Shown piece after piece: positions 21,345 to 32,702 of a stretch of DNA of 64,000 nt (position 1 is the first letter of the stretch; every line of letters starts with the position of its first letter). The stretch covers positions 114,249,001 through 114,313,000 of the forward strand of contig OX465598.1 of assembly GCA_950022295.1 (NCBI GenBank), in the 5' to 3' direction. Source of the DNA: Bromus sterilis (taxonomy: Eukaryota; Streptophyta; Magnoliopsida; Poales; Poaceae). Below the pieces are notes generated by a model. The model saw nothing but the letters and a program-made list of their open reading frames with translations. It was not told the DNA's origin and did no database searches. Made by a program: the position numbers and the translations under genes.

Positions 21345-24300
21345 GTGCTATGCGTAGATGCATGTTGCGATCTAGAATACATAGAGATGTATGGGTATTG
21401 CATAATATAATTTTGGAGTAGATCAGATCTATTGCTGAAAATTATTTATGCGGGTGGCAGATGAAATCTGTTACCCGATGTTCTTGTTGCTTCCCTGGAA
21501 TTTGTGTATTTCTGATCTCAATAACAGTATGGTGGAGTTTCAAAGTTCTGGCAATCTGCGATCCTGATTGATCAAAGAAGTGCTAACAGTTCGTTGAATT
21601 CCACCGTAGTTAGAGAAAGAAGAAATTCTGCAGACTAAAGGGCAATGCAGATATGATCTGCACGGGGATCACGCGTATGACGAAGTTCAGTATGGGGCTC
21701 GAGATTTTATTATCTCGTGTTTCATACACCCCGCAAAGTTAATCTAGCGACTTGAATAATCATGCTTGATGATAAACGTTGGTAGCTGCGGTTTAAGTCA
21801 AAACCTTAGAAGCCACGTAAAATAAATTTTTGCATAAACCGATTAGAGGCGTCTAACTTGGTTTTGCAGGATGTGCATGTGATGTGGTATAGCAAAGCTC
21901 ATATTAATTTGATTATGTATGAGATGACTATATAATGTAAATTTATTAACATGACCTGCGTGTCATGATTTGGCATGATGGCTGGAGCCATATGATTGTC
22001 ACTTTAATGACCTGCGAGTCAACCTTATGTAATGCACTTATTTTATTAGCTATAGAGATAGCAATATTATTTGGTGCATCGACAAGGTGGTGGCAAACTT
22101 CGCGAAGGTGAACTCCGACGCAAATGCCAAAGACGAAGAAATACTTGACTTCTCCGTCAGAAGGGGCTATACCATATCATGCAATTATGAATTACCTGAG
22201 ATGTTTATCCCTTAAGTTGCACCCTTCTTGATTGCGCGGTAGTCGCTTTTTATTAGGGTGATCTCTCACTTAAAATATCAAGTAGTTAGTGTTCTCCCAA
22301 ATGTAGCACCGTCACAGCATCTATCCTTTCGGGGTGCGCCATGGATGCATGGGTACGAACGACTGGAGAAATGTAAGGCGGGTGAGGTCAGACCTCGCAG
22401 CAAGATCACTTGGTTGTCTTGACGTTCATGGCAGGATCGTCCTGAGCTCGGAACACACGCATCGAAAGATGAACAAGAGTCACATAGAGATGTGATCGGC
22501 AAGTTGGCCTACCAAATCAAAATCCTCGTCATGAGATGATGATTCTATGGCGTTGTATTGATATTTGGATCTTGAATCACTCATAATCAATTTTGAGAGA
22601 TATTGATTTGAGTGGGAGCGCATTTTAGAATTAACTTGTTTAATTCTGAGTGCAATTAATTATGAACACTGTCTAAGTATAATTTGCTAATAGTTGTAGA
22701 ATAATGGCTCGCGTTTCCACCTTCCCTATTAAAATTGAATAAGCTGTTAAATATCTGGTTAAAACTTTACGGTTGGTAACGTAATGCGAGGATTGTCCTC
22801 AAGAGTGCCGAGAAGGATTTTGTCCTATCGCATGCTTTCGGTGTCCTCCCGCTAATGCTATGGATGATGTGACTCTCGTCCTTCGATCCAAAAGCTAGAA
22901 TTCCATTGTGGTCAAGTGCAATACGTTTGCTTCCATAAGACCCGAACTTCACAAGTTTGGGATAGTTATGTAATATTCATGGAACTGAAAATTGTTTTCA
23001 GATACAGACAAAGGCTAAAAGATATGAGATATCCAAAGCAATATTTGTTTGCAAAGTATTAGTAAAGTGTTTACTGGGCATTTGACTGATAGGAGAGGGA
23101 TCCAGAAGAACGCCTGTCATATGATGAAGGTGAATAAAACAAACAACTTAAAGAGAAAGGAAATGTCCCAAGGGTGTTAGTATGACTCAAGCGCCTAGGA
23201 AGTCCGGGGCTAACGCCACTCTTAAAGTTGGGTGCTTCTTCTGAGAGTAGGAGAAATATATTGAAAGTTAAACTGTTAAAAGTATAAGGGCAAAAAGAAA
23301 GAAGACTGGAATGTCCAGCTCATGTATAAAAGTCATGAAAGTTATTGATGTATGGAAGGCTGGTCAAAAATAAATAGTTCTTGGGAATTGTGATTAAACA
23401 GTTAGTCCATAATTCTTGGGTATTATGATTAAAAGTTGATCACAGGAATACCCGCTCGATTGCATTCTGTTGCAACTCGATGCAAGAACCACTACGGCCT
23501 AAAAGACTTGCCAGTAATGAGTTTTAGATACGCGCTGGGAACATAGTAAAAGTTACTATACCTTCCATCGGTGTATCACCATCTGTATTTATTTTCATAA
23601 TTCGTTTTAGAGTTTTATACACTCTAGCCCATTGCATAAAGTATGTTGCAAGAACGTTGTTCATAAAAGAACAATTGTTGTTCAGTATTATGAATAACAT
23701 AAAGGGCCATGCTTCCATCGGGGATGGGATGTATGTTACGAATATTGATGGTAATATGATACATCCATAACAATGACGCTAAATGTCGAAAGACTAAAAG
23801 AATACCACATATGTGTGGCACTGCATTTGGTCACATTGGAGAAACCCGCATGGAGAAATTCCATAATGATGGATTTTGAAGTCATTTGATTATGAATCAT
23901 CTCACACTTGCAACTTTCGTCCGAAAAGTTAAGTGACTGAAATACCGTTCACAGGCCATGAGGAACGAACAACAAACTTATTGGTGATCATACATTTGAT
24001 GTGTGTAGTCCGATAAATGTTGTTAGTAGTGGATTTATCTATCTTCAGAAAAGACTCAAGTAGATATATGGATATTTACTTGATGAGACGTAAGTCTGGA
24101 TCTTTTGAAATCATTCGAAAGGTTTTCAAAAATGAAGTGAAAGTTATTGTGACAAGAAAATTATGTTTCTACAATTTGATTGCAGAAAGGAATTTTTGAG
24201 TTACAAGTTTAGCCAATGTCTGATGAGTTGTGAAAAGAGTTTTCATAACTTGCACCTCCCGGAACACCACTGCAAGTGGAATGTCCTTGAAGATGTAATC

Positions 24301-26445
24301 AAACCATTTATGACATGGTAAGATCAAAGATGACATAAATCAATTTGCCATTATCCCTTTTAATGTAATGCTTTAGAGACTACGGCTTTTACACTTAAAG
24401 GAGCGCCATCAGGTCTGTTGAAATGACGCCATGGTATGGTACGCCCAACCATGTTTTATCTTTTCTTAACATTTGGAATATGGGGATTGTGTAAACTGTT
24501 TACAAACCTATTCCAAATCAGACAAGTGCTACTTTGTAGGTTATCCCAAATTATTGGGAATTCCTCCACCACTATACCGAGGCAAAAGGTTTTGCCACAA
24601 AGAACGGTATGCTTTTAAAGAGAATGGTTCTTGAAAAAAGGTGAGTGGGAGGACAGTGCAACTCGACGAGATAACAGTATCTTCGTCATCAGATCAAAGG
24701 AAAGGAACCTTGGAAGTGATTCCAGAGTTTCCTACTGCAACTGATACGGAAGCCTCTACATGAGATGTATGGACTTCGGTCAAACTTGCAACTGAGCCAC
24801 GTAGGCAAAACTCGTGCAAACCTCTCAGGTGCGCAAACGAGATATTGTTGTTAGACAACAGCATACCTACGATAATCAAGGAAGCGATGATGGGCCCTGA
24901 CTCCGGAATTGGCTAAATGCCAATACAAATCCGAGATAGTTTCCATATACGTAATTCAAGATTGTATCTTGATGGACCATTCGGAAGACTTAGAGTCTAA
25001 CGAATATTAATGGAACTATAAACTGATACGGATAAAAATGTTTTATCCATAAAGCTCGACTTGTTGCTTATAACAATTTCAAGGAATTAACTACGGCGAG
25101 ATTGTCTCTCCGTAGCGATGCTTAAAGTCGGTTCGGGTTAAACTAGCAATTAATACGTATTTCATTCATGAGATATGAAACATGGATGCCAAAAGGATTT
25201 CCATGAGATGGAAATACTGCCTTGGAGATACAGTCCAAGGTATTTTGTCAGTCCAGAGGATGCTAGTAAGTATGCAAACTTCAGAGTTCCTGCGATGGAC
25301 AAAAGAGAGCATAATGGAGTTGGAATCTTCGTTTTTGATGAAATAATCAAAAGAGTTTGATTTCATCGATGGATAACGAAGATGCTTGTGGCTACAAGAA
25401 AGTAAGTGGGAGCATAATAATATTTCTAAAAACCTTGTGTGCCTAACACATTGTTAATTGGAAATAATATAAATTTCTTGACACAAATTAAGACTTCATT
25501 GAAAATAGTTTTTCAACGAAGTGCTTGGGCTAAGTTGTCTTGGTATTAGGCATAATTATCTACGAGATATAATTGCCTAATAGGGCTAAGCCAAAATACA
25601 TATTGACAAGGTGCTAAAACAGTTTAGCGTTAAAAATGACAAGGAGTGATTCTTGCCAAAGTCACATGGAAAGAGTTTTTGCAAGACTCAGTGTCCCAAA
25701 ACACTGATGAGCAAATTACATAATGGAGATTCCACACACCTTCGTGTTGGGATTAATCATGTATTCCATGGTATGTAAAACAACCAGATATGTCCAATAC
25801 TCCAAAGTTGTTGCGAGTATAGATACCAAAGTGATCAAAGAACTGATCGTGGGACAACAGTGAAAAATGTCATTGAGTACTAAAGTAGCACTGATGACAT
25901 GTTTTCTCGCAAGAAGAGATTATGAAGAACTTGTTGTAAGTAATTACATCGATACGGTTTTCATCAATGCTCCATGCGATTTTCGATTTGAGTTAAAGTT
26001 TTTGTGTGTGTAATACACAATATGGTGGCACAGTAAGTTGGAATTGTTCATAACAGGTTACTGTGGCGAAATTCTATAACAAATGGCTATGTATGTTGCT
26101 GCTTTAGAAGCAACAAAGAAAATGTTGAATCATATAGTTCATTCATGAACTTAGTATGGTTCCAATATGGCTTTGGTCAATGGAACACTATTGAAGATAG
26201 TTGCTCCATAGCTCAGTCTGAGGAATCAAGGTTCGACCAGTGATTCGCATATATACAAAGCCAAGTCCACACAAAATATGAATTTTGTGAAAGCGTGAAA
26301 ACGCGAGGATATGCAAAGATACACACGGAGTTGAAGTTGTCAGATCCGTTGGACATCAGGCTATACCACATGTGAAGCATATTTTACACCAGTATGCCGT
26401 AGGTGTAAAGTGCATTAGGGTTGACTAGATTATTGACTCTAGTGC
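21345..26445 (+). pseudogene. Decayed copia gag-pol of J
   Basis: A leader of about 1.3 kb shares text with fragment K (for example CACGGGGATCAC, CTAACTTG.TTTTGCAGGA, GTGATGTGGTAT). Beyond it coding traces appear in order but in many frames: an integrase-core trace (SSRYMDIYLMRRKSGSFE, about 24055-24130), RT traces (about 24530-25700, with TLLIGNNIKFL-like text) and an RNase H trace (YVAALEATKKM, about 26085-26125). The RT catalytic Y-x-D-D codons are not recoverable near 25435. No open frame exceeds 65 codons. Confidence 0.75.
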
Positions 26446-26454
26446 AAGTGGGAG
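26446..26454 (+). other. Polypurine tract of copia J
   Basis: AAGTGGGAG two bases before the 3' LTR, as in other plant copia elements. Confidence 0.75.
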
Positions 26455-26456
26455 TC

Positions 26457-28581
26457 TGTAGGAGATATGCCCTAGAGGCAATAATAAATGTTATTATTTA
26501 TCCCCATGTTCCTAATTATGTTTATATTCCATGCTATAACTGCTATGGTTCTCGAGTCTGCAATAACCACGAGGCTCGGAGGAAGACTCATATGCACGTG
26601 TGGAATAATAAACGGATAAAAAATATATATTCCTAGTCTCGCCTCTAAGACTAGCTCAAGTGTTGCATGATGGTTCTGTTTTCCTGATCATGGGCATGAC
26701 TATGCCGGCAATTTTGAGGGCACAATGTTAGAAGAACATTTGTGTTGAATCGACCCAGATTGATGTTATGCTATGAGATACATTCGTCACCAGTTAATGG
26801 ATTATAACACAGAGAAAGTTGAGCGTTTGCATAATTCCTTAGACCATGAGAGTATCGAGTTCCTTCGTACTTGCTTCGTGAACTTTGGGGTTTGTTAAAC
26901 GTCATCTGTAAAAGGGTGGCTATTACGGCGGCTTACGGGTTCACGGAAAAGTATGACAAGGAACTAGGTAGCTCAAGATTGGGATTTGCTCCTCCGTCGA
27001 TGGAGAGATATTCTTCGGGCCCTCTCGGTGTTACGGTATCCACCATCGTCTGGCCAGACACAGTGTGATTTGATCACAGGGATGCCGGAACGCGGGAACG
27101 AGAAAAGAGAACAATACTAGTAACGAGGTAACTGGCATAGTGGACAAGTGTTGATCCACGGGGATGCCGATAAGTCTCACCTCGGGTATTTGTAACATAT
27201 CACGAAGCAACAGGAATAGCACACGGCAACTGGAGGTTCACTCGAATATTTATTCGTGTGGGTATAGGGGTCAATATGGGTGTCCACGGCTCCGATGTTG
27301 ATCATTGATCGGAAAGTGTTCCGGGTCATGTCTATACTTCACCGAACCTATAGGGTCACACGCTTAAGGGTCATCTATCTGCTGAATACTAGACAGGGAG
27401 TCTGAGAGAAAGTCACCGGAAAGGTTTCGGAGAAAACGGAAAAGTTCCGGAAAGAGAACACCGGAATAATTTCGGTAAAACCAAAAAGTTGTTTCGGAAT
27501 ATATCATTAAGTCAAAATGGTTTCGGCACACGCCTGGAAATTCTTGGAGGGTGCCAGAATTGTTCTGGGAACTTCTGGGATTTTTCCAGAGAGAAAAAAC
27601 CGGAAATGTTCCGGAGCTGCCGGAACCGCTTTGGTTGCTTTTCGCAGATGAAAATCACTAATCCGGAATTGTTTCGGAACGCGTCCAAAATCCTTTTAGT
27701 GGGTACTGGAATTTTTCTAAGACCTACAGAAAAGTTTCGGATTTTACGGTCGCAGATAAATGTCTTCATGAATAGTGGATACACTATTCATGATGATGCA
27801 GGCGATGATGCAGCTTGCATGATGATGCAGGCGATGATGCAGCTTGCATGATGATGCAGGCGATGATGCAGCTTGCATGATGATGCAGGCGATGATGCAG
27901 CTTGCATGATGATGCAGGCAATGATGCAGTTTGGAGGGCATTTTGGGTTTTTCCCCATAGCCTCTCACCCTATAAATAGGGGTGGAGAGGGGTCTCTCAA
28001 AGCTGATCCAAGTTCTCACTTGAACTCTCAACAAGTGCCATTGCATGATCTGGCTTTCTTCTCTCCCTCCCACGAAATAGTTTCGTAGAGCCGAAAGGCT
28101 GTCTGGGTTCCGGTAGGAACTAGTTCTGGACGGCGAAGCCCTGCCGGATAGATGACACCGTATGTGTGCAACCCCGTAGAGAGGTCGTAGTTTCGATCTT
28201 TTGCCCGAGGGGCTGTTCGAGGGTCCTCCCGAAGGGCTGTCCAAATTATCGTTCGAGTTTCAAGGGTCCTCCCGAAGGGCTGTCCGAGTTACCGATCGAG
28301 TTTCGAGGGGCCTCCCGAAGGGCTGTCCGTGACATCGTCCGAGGGACTGTCCGACCGCCTCTCGGAGCGCTGTCCGAGGAGCAGACGAGGGAGGACATCC
28401 TCGCGGTTGGGAGGTTGTAAATCCTAGCTGCGGGGGTCTGCACCAACGATCTACATCGACTCTACTTCCGCTGCGCTACGAGTCGGTAACGATCAGATCA
28501 AAACCTTGTATGCAGTCTCCATAGTGGTCCTGGGCTGTTCGTAGTGCGGAAAATTTTTGTTTTCTGCCGCGTTCCCCTACA
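26457..28581 (+). repeat. 3' LTR of copia J
   Basis: 2125 bp, same landmarks as the 5' LTR shifted by 7223 bp before the VNTR and 7252 bp after it. Confidence 0.93.
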
Positions 28582-28862
28582 GCACTTGGGGGCTCGAGCC
28601 TAGAACTCCCCCCGAGACACGCTATCTTCGCGAACGCGACTTTTACTTACAAGCACTCGGGGCTCGAGCCTAGAACTCCCCCTGAGAGATGCTATCTTCG
28701 TGAACGCGACTTTGACTTACAAGCACTCAGGAGCTTAAGCCTATAACTCCCCCGAGAGACGCTATCTTCGCGAACGCGACTTTTACTTACAAGCACTCGG
28801 GGGCTCGAGCCTAGAACTCCCCTCGAGAAACGATATCCTCGCAAACACGACTGTTACTTAAG
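28582..28862 (+). repeat. 71-bp tandem array, right part
   Basis: About four more units of the array interrupted by copia J. The units here are more diverged (for example AAGCACTCAGGAGCTTAAG) and the array fades at about 28862. Confidence 0.9.
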
Positions 28863-29464
28863 ACCCGGGGGCCCAGCCATAACCCCCCCCCCCTAAAGGA
28901 AGTCATCCTCAATAAAGACGCGACTCTCACCAAAAGACAAAACCCAGGCAAAAGAAAGTTGCAACAACGCATGATTCTTTAGTCTTCACCCGACCGCAAG
29001 CGATCGCCTAAAGACTCGGGGGCTACTCCCATCGGGAGCGCTTACGCGCACCCGATCTAGACTTGAAAAAATTCAAAGAGAAGCCACAAACCAGTGAGAT
29101 AGAAAAAATACATAAAGCCTACGCTTGATTCTACAAATCAAACGTAGCCTCGTGGGCTACTCCCATCGGGAGCGCTTGCGCGCACCCGAGAAAATATTAC
29201 AAAGGGGTCGAAGACATACTCATTACAAAGGAGTCGAAGACATTCTAATTACAAAGGATTCGAAGACATTTCATTACAAAGAAGTCAAAACGACAGAAGG
29301 ACCTGCAGAACTACAAGCTGGGCTACATTTAAACTTCTACATGTGTGCTCATGCTGAGATAATTGGCACTTTCGAACCACAGCCTGGCGGGCATCATCAC
29401 AGACAAAGTAGCAGCCCAGTCGAAGAAGAAGCTCGCCGTCCTCCAGTTCTACAAGGTGCTTCGC
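28863..29464 (+). other. T1 3' untranslated region with short repeats
   Basis: No gene supported. It contains two copies of GGGCTACTCCCATCGGGAGCGCTT (about 29020 and 29155), a GGGAG palindrome, and about four units of a roughly 29-bp repeat with ACAAAG.GTCGAAGACAT (29197-29295). Confidence 0.7.
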
Positions 29465-30085
29465 CTACTGCCGCTGCCACTTGACGATTGGCTTGACGTC
29501 CAGTTCTTCCTTAGAACTAGAAGAGCAAACACCATTGCCCGAGGGATCAGCCGAAGACGAAGACACGGGAGAGGCAGGCGAACCACCACTCGAGCCTTCA
29601 GAATCGCTGTTGCTCGTCTCCTCACAATACAGATCCAGATGGTTGCCACCAGCATCAAACGCACGGATAATAACAGTATGTTTGTCGTCAAAGCGACAAC
29701 AAAGACTGTCCCCGCTGCGTAGATTCAGCCGACGAGAAAAAGTCCTCCATCCAGAACCAAGAAAGATCAAGGACGAAGCATTAACTTCCATCTCCACCCA
29801 AGAAGAATAACGAGAGCTCCCGTGAAGACGGAGCCAGAAACCCTTCAAGTTACGCTCAGAAGCAATGGAGGCAAACGAAAAGGGAAGAGGAATCCGGGCA
29901 GCATCCCGGCTGAGAACACGCAAAAGAAATTCATAGCGCCAAAAACCCTCTTCCATGGAGGAAGAGGAAGAAAGCACCAACGTGGCACCACGGCGTCCAC
30001 CTCGTGAAGAACTAGGAGTGCGGCCACCACGACCACGACGGCCACGACTTCACCCAGCCACACCTCTACCACGTTTGGGTGCCAT
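29465..30085 (-). pseudogene. Antisense B3-like gene in the T1 3' region
   Basis: Antisense to the polyprotein. An ATG at 30085-30083 opens a basic N-terminus (MAPKRGRG, then SRGRRGRGGR) with one TGA at codon 12; the frame then runs unbroken for about 190 codons to 29465. The centre resembles a plant B3 DNA-binding domain: FLLRVL, a proline-containing PFSFAS segment, WLRLHGSSRYSSWVEMEV, then LGSGWRTFSRRLNLRSGD and a final strand pair. GW..F....L..GD is the B3 signature. A Ser/Asp-rich acidic tail follows. Additional antisense reading frames between integrase and 3' LTR are known in Tat elements such as maize Grande; assigning this one to B3 is my reading of the motif, untested. Confidence 0.6.
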
Positions 30086-30125
30086 ATGAAGAAAAAAGAA
30101 GAAGAAGAAGAAGAAGAGAAAGATG
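30086..30125 (-). repeat. GAA/TTC trinucleotide run in the antisense leader
   Basis: A pyrimidine-rich TTC run on the minus strand directly upstream of the antisense ATG, in its inferred 5' leader. Confidence 0.7.
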
Positions 30126-30163
30126 CGAAGAATGGACGCCAAGGACATGCAACCAAAGGAAGC

Positions 30164-30171
30164 ATTTATAG
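30164..30171 (-). promoter_or_regulatory. TATA-like box for the antisense gene
   Basis: CTATAAAT on the minus strand, about 80 bp upstream of the antisense ATG. A second CTATAAATA lies further upstream at about 30293-30301. Spacing fits a start of transcription near 30135-30140. Confidence 0.45.
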
Positions 30172-30209
30172 CTAAGTCCAAGGACAAACAAGGAAAAACA
30201 CTCAGAAGC

Positions 30210-31452
30210 CCAGGCGGCGTCATCATTGCATCAAAGACCGCCAGGCCGGGCGTTACGAATTCCAAGACAAAGATGCCTTCACACGGTCAGCATTATTTAT
30301 AGGACGCGTTAAGTTCCGCCGGTTCCCCAGATGAAGCCTTGGAAACCCAACGGGTAATAGGCAGCACGACGTCCAAACCATCATTATGACGATCTAGGAG
30401 ACGCGAAGGATGAAGAAATCAAACATCATCACAGGTCATCCAACAGTATGACAGCGCGACATCTCAAGAAGGACGGATTAAAATAAAAACAGTTGGCCAA
30501 AAACCAACAGATTTCAAAAGCCAGCTATACGTCCAAATTTTCTGACTCCACAAAATTCTTACTCCCATCGGGAGTACCTTTATTTGAGTTCGGGTGCTCC
30601 CTCACCCAGAAGGCAAAGATGTGCTCGAGTGATCACTCTCACCAACAGACACAAAATACTCTCAGAGTTCGGGTGCTCCCTCACCCCGAAGGCAAAATGT
30701 GCTCTAGTGATCACTCGCACCAGCAAAAAAACATACTCTTAGAGTTTGGGTGCTCCCTCACCCCGAAGACAATAAAGCATTTGAGTGATTACTCGCAAAA
30801 TAGATCCAGCAATTCAACAAACATGACTTACACGGGCACTCGACGACATTCCGAGTGGGTGCTATCTTATTTTCCTCGCCTGAGTTCGCTGCCATCTCCG
30901 CGAGTGACGACTAAAACAGCTCACTTGATTGATTATTCCAAGTGGGTGCATCGCTAAATCAGGCTCCGTGCCTCTACAAAAAATAATTATGCCTAGGCTA
31001 CGAGAAACTGTACCCAGATGCCACGCAAGCTTAGCGTGTAGGTAAGACCCCGCTGCGCAGAACGGCCGAGCCGGAACTTGGCGCAGAGCGATTTCACTCC
31101 CGACCTTTTCCATGCGCTCGCATGATAGAAAGAGCCGAGCGCTTAGACAGGAAGCAATTGATCCTATAATACGTGCAGCGGCATGACTTTTCTTGACACC
31201 AGTGTTCCAATTTCACGTCGAGGGACGTGGGCTTGATTGGGCCACTATGGTATTTGTCACTAGAACAATTCACCAAGGCTCGACCAGTCGACTCCTTGGG
31301 CCCTTTCATCTTAGCAATCCCTCGAAACAGACATTGTCATGGCTCAAAAATGCTAGCGACCCGTGTCGATACCACGCTTACAAACAATAAAGGCGCAGAT
31401 AAATTCGAGTCCCTGCGCGACTCTTCGAGTCCCCCAGGCACTCGAGGGCTAC
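30210..31452 (+). other. T1 3' region before the LTR
   Basis: No gene supported. Three imperfect copies of a 77-79-bp unit with GTTCGGGTGCTCCCTCACCC and GTGATCACTC start at about 30586, 30665 and 30742. The rest is unique-looking down to the LTR edge at 31453. Confidence 0.7.
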
Positions 31453-31896
31453 TGACGAGGGGGTGACCCCACGACTCCTATGCGTGAGGCTACCTCGTGC
31501 GTATGAAGACAGAAGGCCCACTAGGAAGCTGCGACAAGCCCACGATTGGCCCAACCAAGCACCGATGTAGGAGTCCGCGACTAACATGGAAGGTGCAACT
31601 TGGCGTACAAGGCAGGACTAGGATTAGGAAACTACCTATGTAACCTAGCACGGACTCCCCGAGACCTAGCCTAATATATAAAGGCTGGGAGGGGAGACGT
31701 CTATATCATCTCAACACACATCTACTCATCCTAGCCTTGCGAGAACTCGCCTTGGCCTCCACTGTAATCGCCACCTCACGTAATAATATCGAGCAGGAAG
31801 TGCTTCTCCTGTTAGTCGACGAGCATCGTCCAACCTGTGCCATCTCTATGACTAACCCAGGGTCCCTGACCATGGGATTTTCCGGGGTTGATCCCC
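31453..31896 (+). repeat. 3' LTR of Tat element T1
   Basis: Starts TGACGAGGGGGTGACCCC like the T3 LTR at 60535 and follows it through TATATAAAGG (31675-31684), ATAATATCGAGCAGGAA and the GGTCCCTGACCATGGGATTT block. It stops at GATCCCC, four bases short of the GTCA end present in T3, at the junction with fragment D. Confidence 0.85.
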
Positions 31897-32702
31897 TTAA
31901 GGGGGACTTCGGGATCCGGCTCTGGCTCAGATTCGTCCGTCCTCCCGATGAAGATGTGAATAGCTCCGATCGGAACCCGATAACTGGATTCGATGGAATC
32001 GTCATCAGGCCCCCAAGTTGAGTCGTCAATGCAGAGCTTTCCGTGCCGGCTCCTGGTGATTCGCCCGGTCACGAATCTTTCCATGCCTTGAAGAGCCCCC
32101 CTTAGAATCTCAACACCTGCGAGCGCAGGCCCCACGGTGGGCGCCAATTGTCGTGGGGAAGTCACGGCAGATGTCCATAGAGTCGGACTTATCGTGGGAC
32201 CATTGCTGCGAGGTGAATTCAAAGAGGGAGTCGACATTGGCACACGACTCGGCGAGTTACCCAGGTTCGGCCCCGACGGTGCGGTAAAGACCTATTCCTG
32301 CTTTATGACTATATGGGGATCGAATCCTCAATAGGAAGAGCCGATCGTATCGATTATAGTGGTGATGTTTCGCCGGCTTAGTCTCGTGGAGATCTAGGCT
32401 CTGAAGCGAGTTGTCTAAACCTGGCTTGATGTAAGTTCTGACCCTGGCTCCCGTGGTCCTCGACTTATAAAGGTGTCGGGTCCCGGGATTCCTAGAGTCC
32501 GACTCCTACACGATGTGGAGTTCTATTCTACTTTACAAGTTTCCTATGTGCTATACAAGGTACGTCGAATTCCTTCTAGGGATTCAATCTTCACGCTTGG
32601 CACGTAAGAATCCTGGTCGGGTCTTCTTTATGAGCCTTCATACATGAGTCGGCCCGGAGGTTCTTAATGTCGGGTCTATGGGCCTGATCCATCCCCCCGA
32701 CA
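31897..32702 (-). mobile_element. Gypsy fragment D: LTR plus start of interior
   Basis: A TG...CA unit 32149-32702 (554 bp, TGTCGTGGGG...CCCCCCGACA) is followed on the minus strand by TGGCGCCCACCGTGGGG (32146-32130), a gypsy primer-binding site, so this is a 5' LTR read leftwards. About 250 bp of interior follow, with an open frame (ERFVTGRITRSRHG...) that could be the start of gag, cut off at 31897 against T1. The family is not one I can name. Confidence 0.7.

Larger units (their letters stand above)
19234..28581 (+). mobile_element. Copia element J, complete with two LTRs
   Basis: Two long LTRs (19234-21329 and 26457-28581), both TGTAGGAGAT...CCCCTACA, flanked by the 5-bp duplication GCACT (19229-19233 and 28582-28586). 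A primer-binding site follows the 5' LTR and a purine tract precedes the 3' LTR. The 5.1-kb interior is recognisably copia pol but without any long open frame. The LTRs differ, as far as I can see by eye, by one base (A at 20453, G at 27676) and one 29-bp repeat unit, so the insertion is recent compared with everything around it. Confidence 0.92.

Noticed and set aside
29845..30165. Minus-strand frame of 106 codons overlapping the antisense B3-like gene
   Set aside because: Low-complexity Ser/Phe/Val text from a TTC run and GTC repeats in another frame; no independent support.
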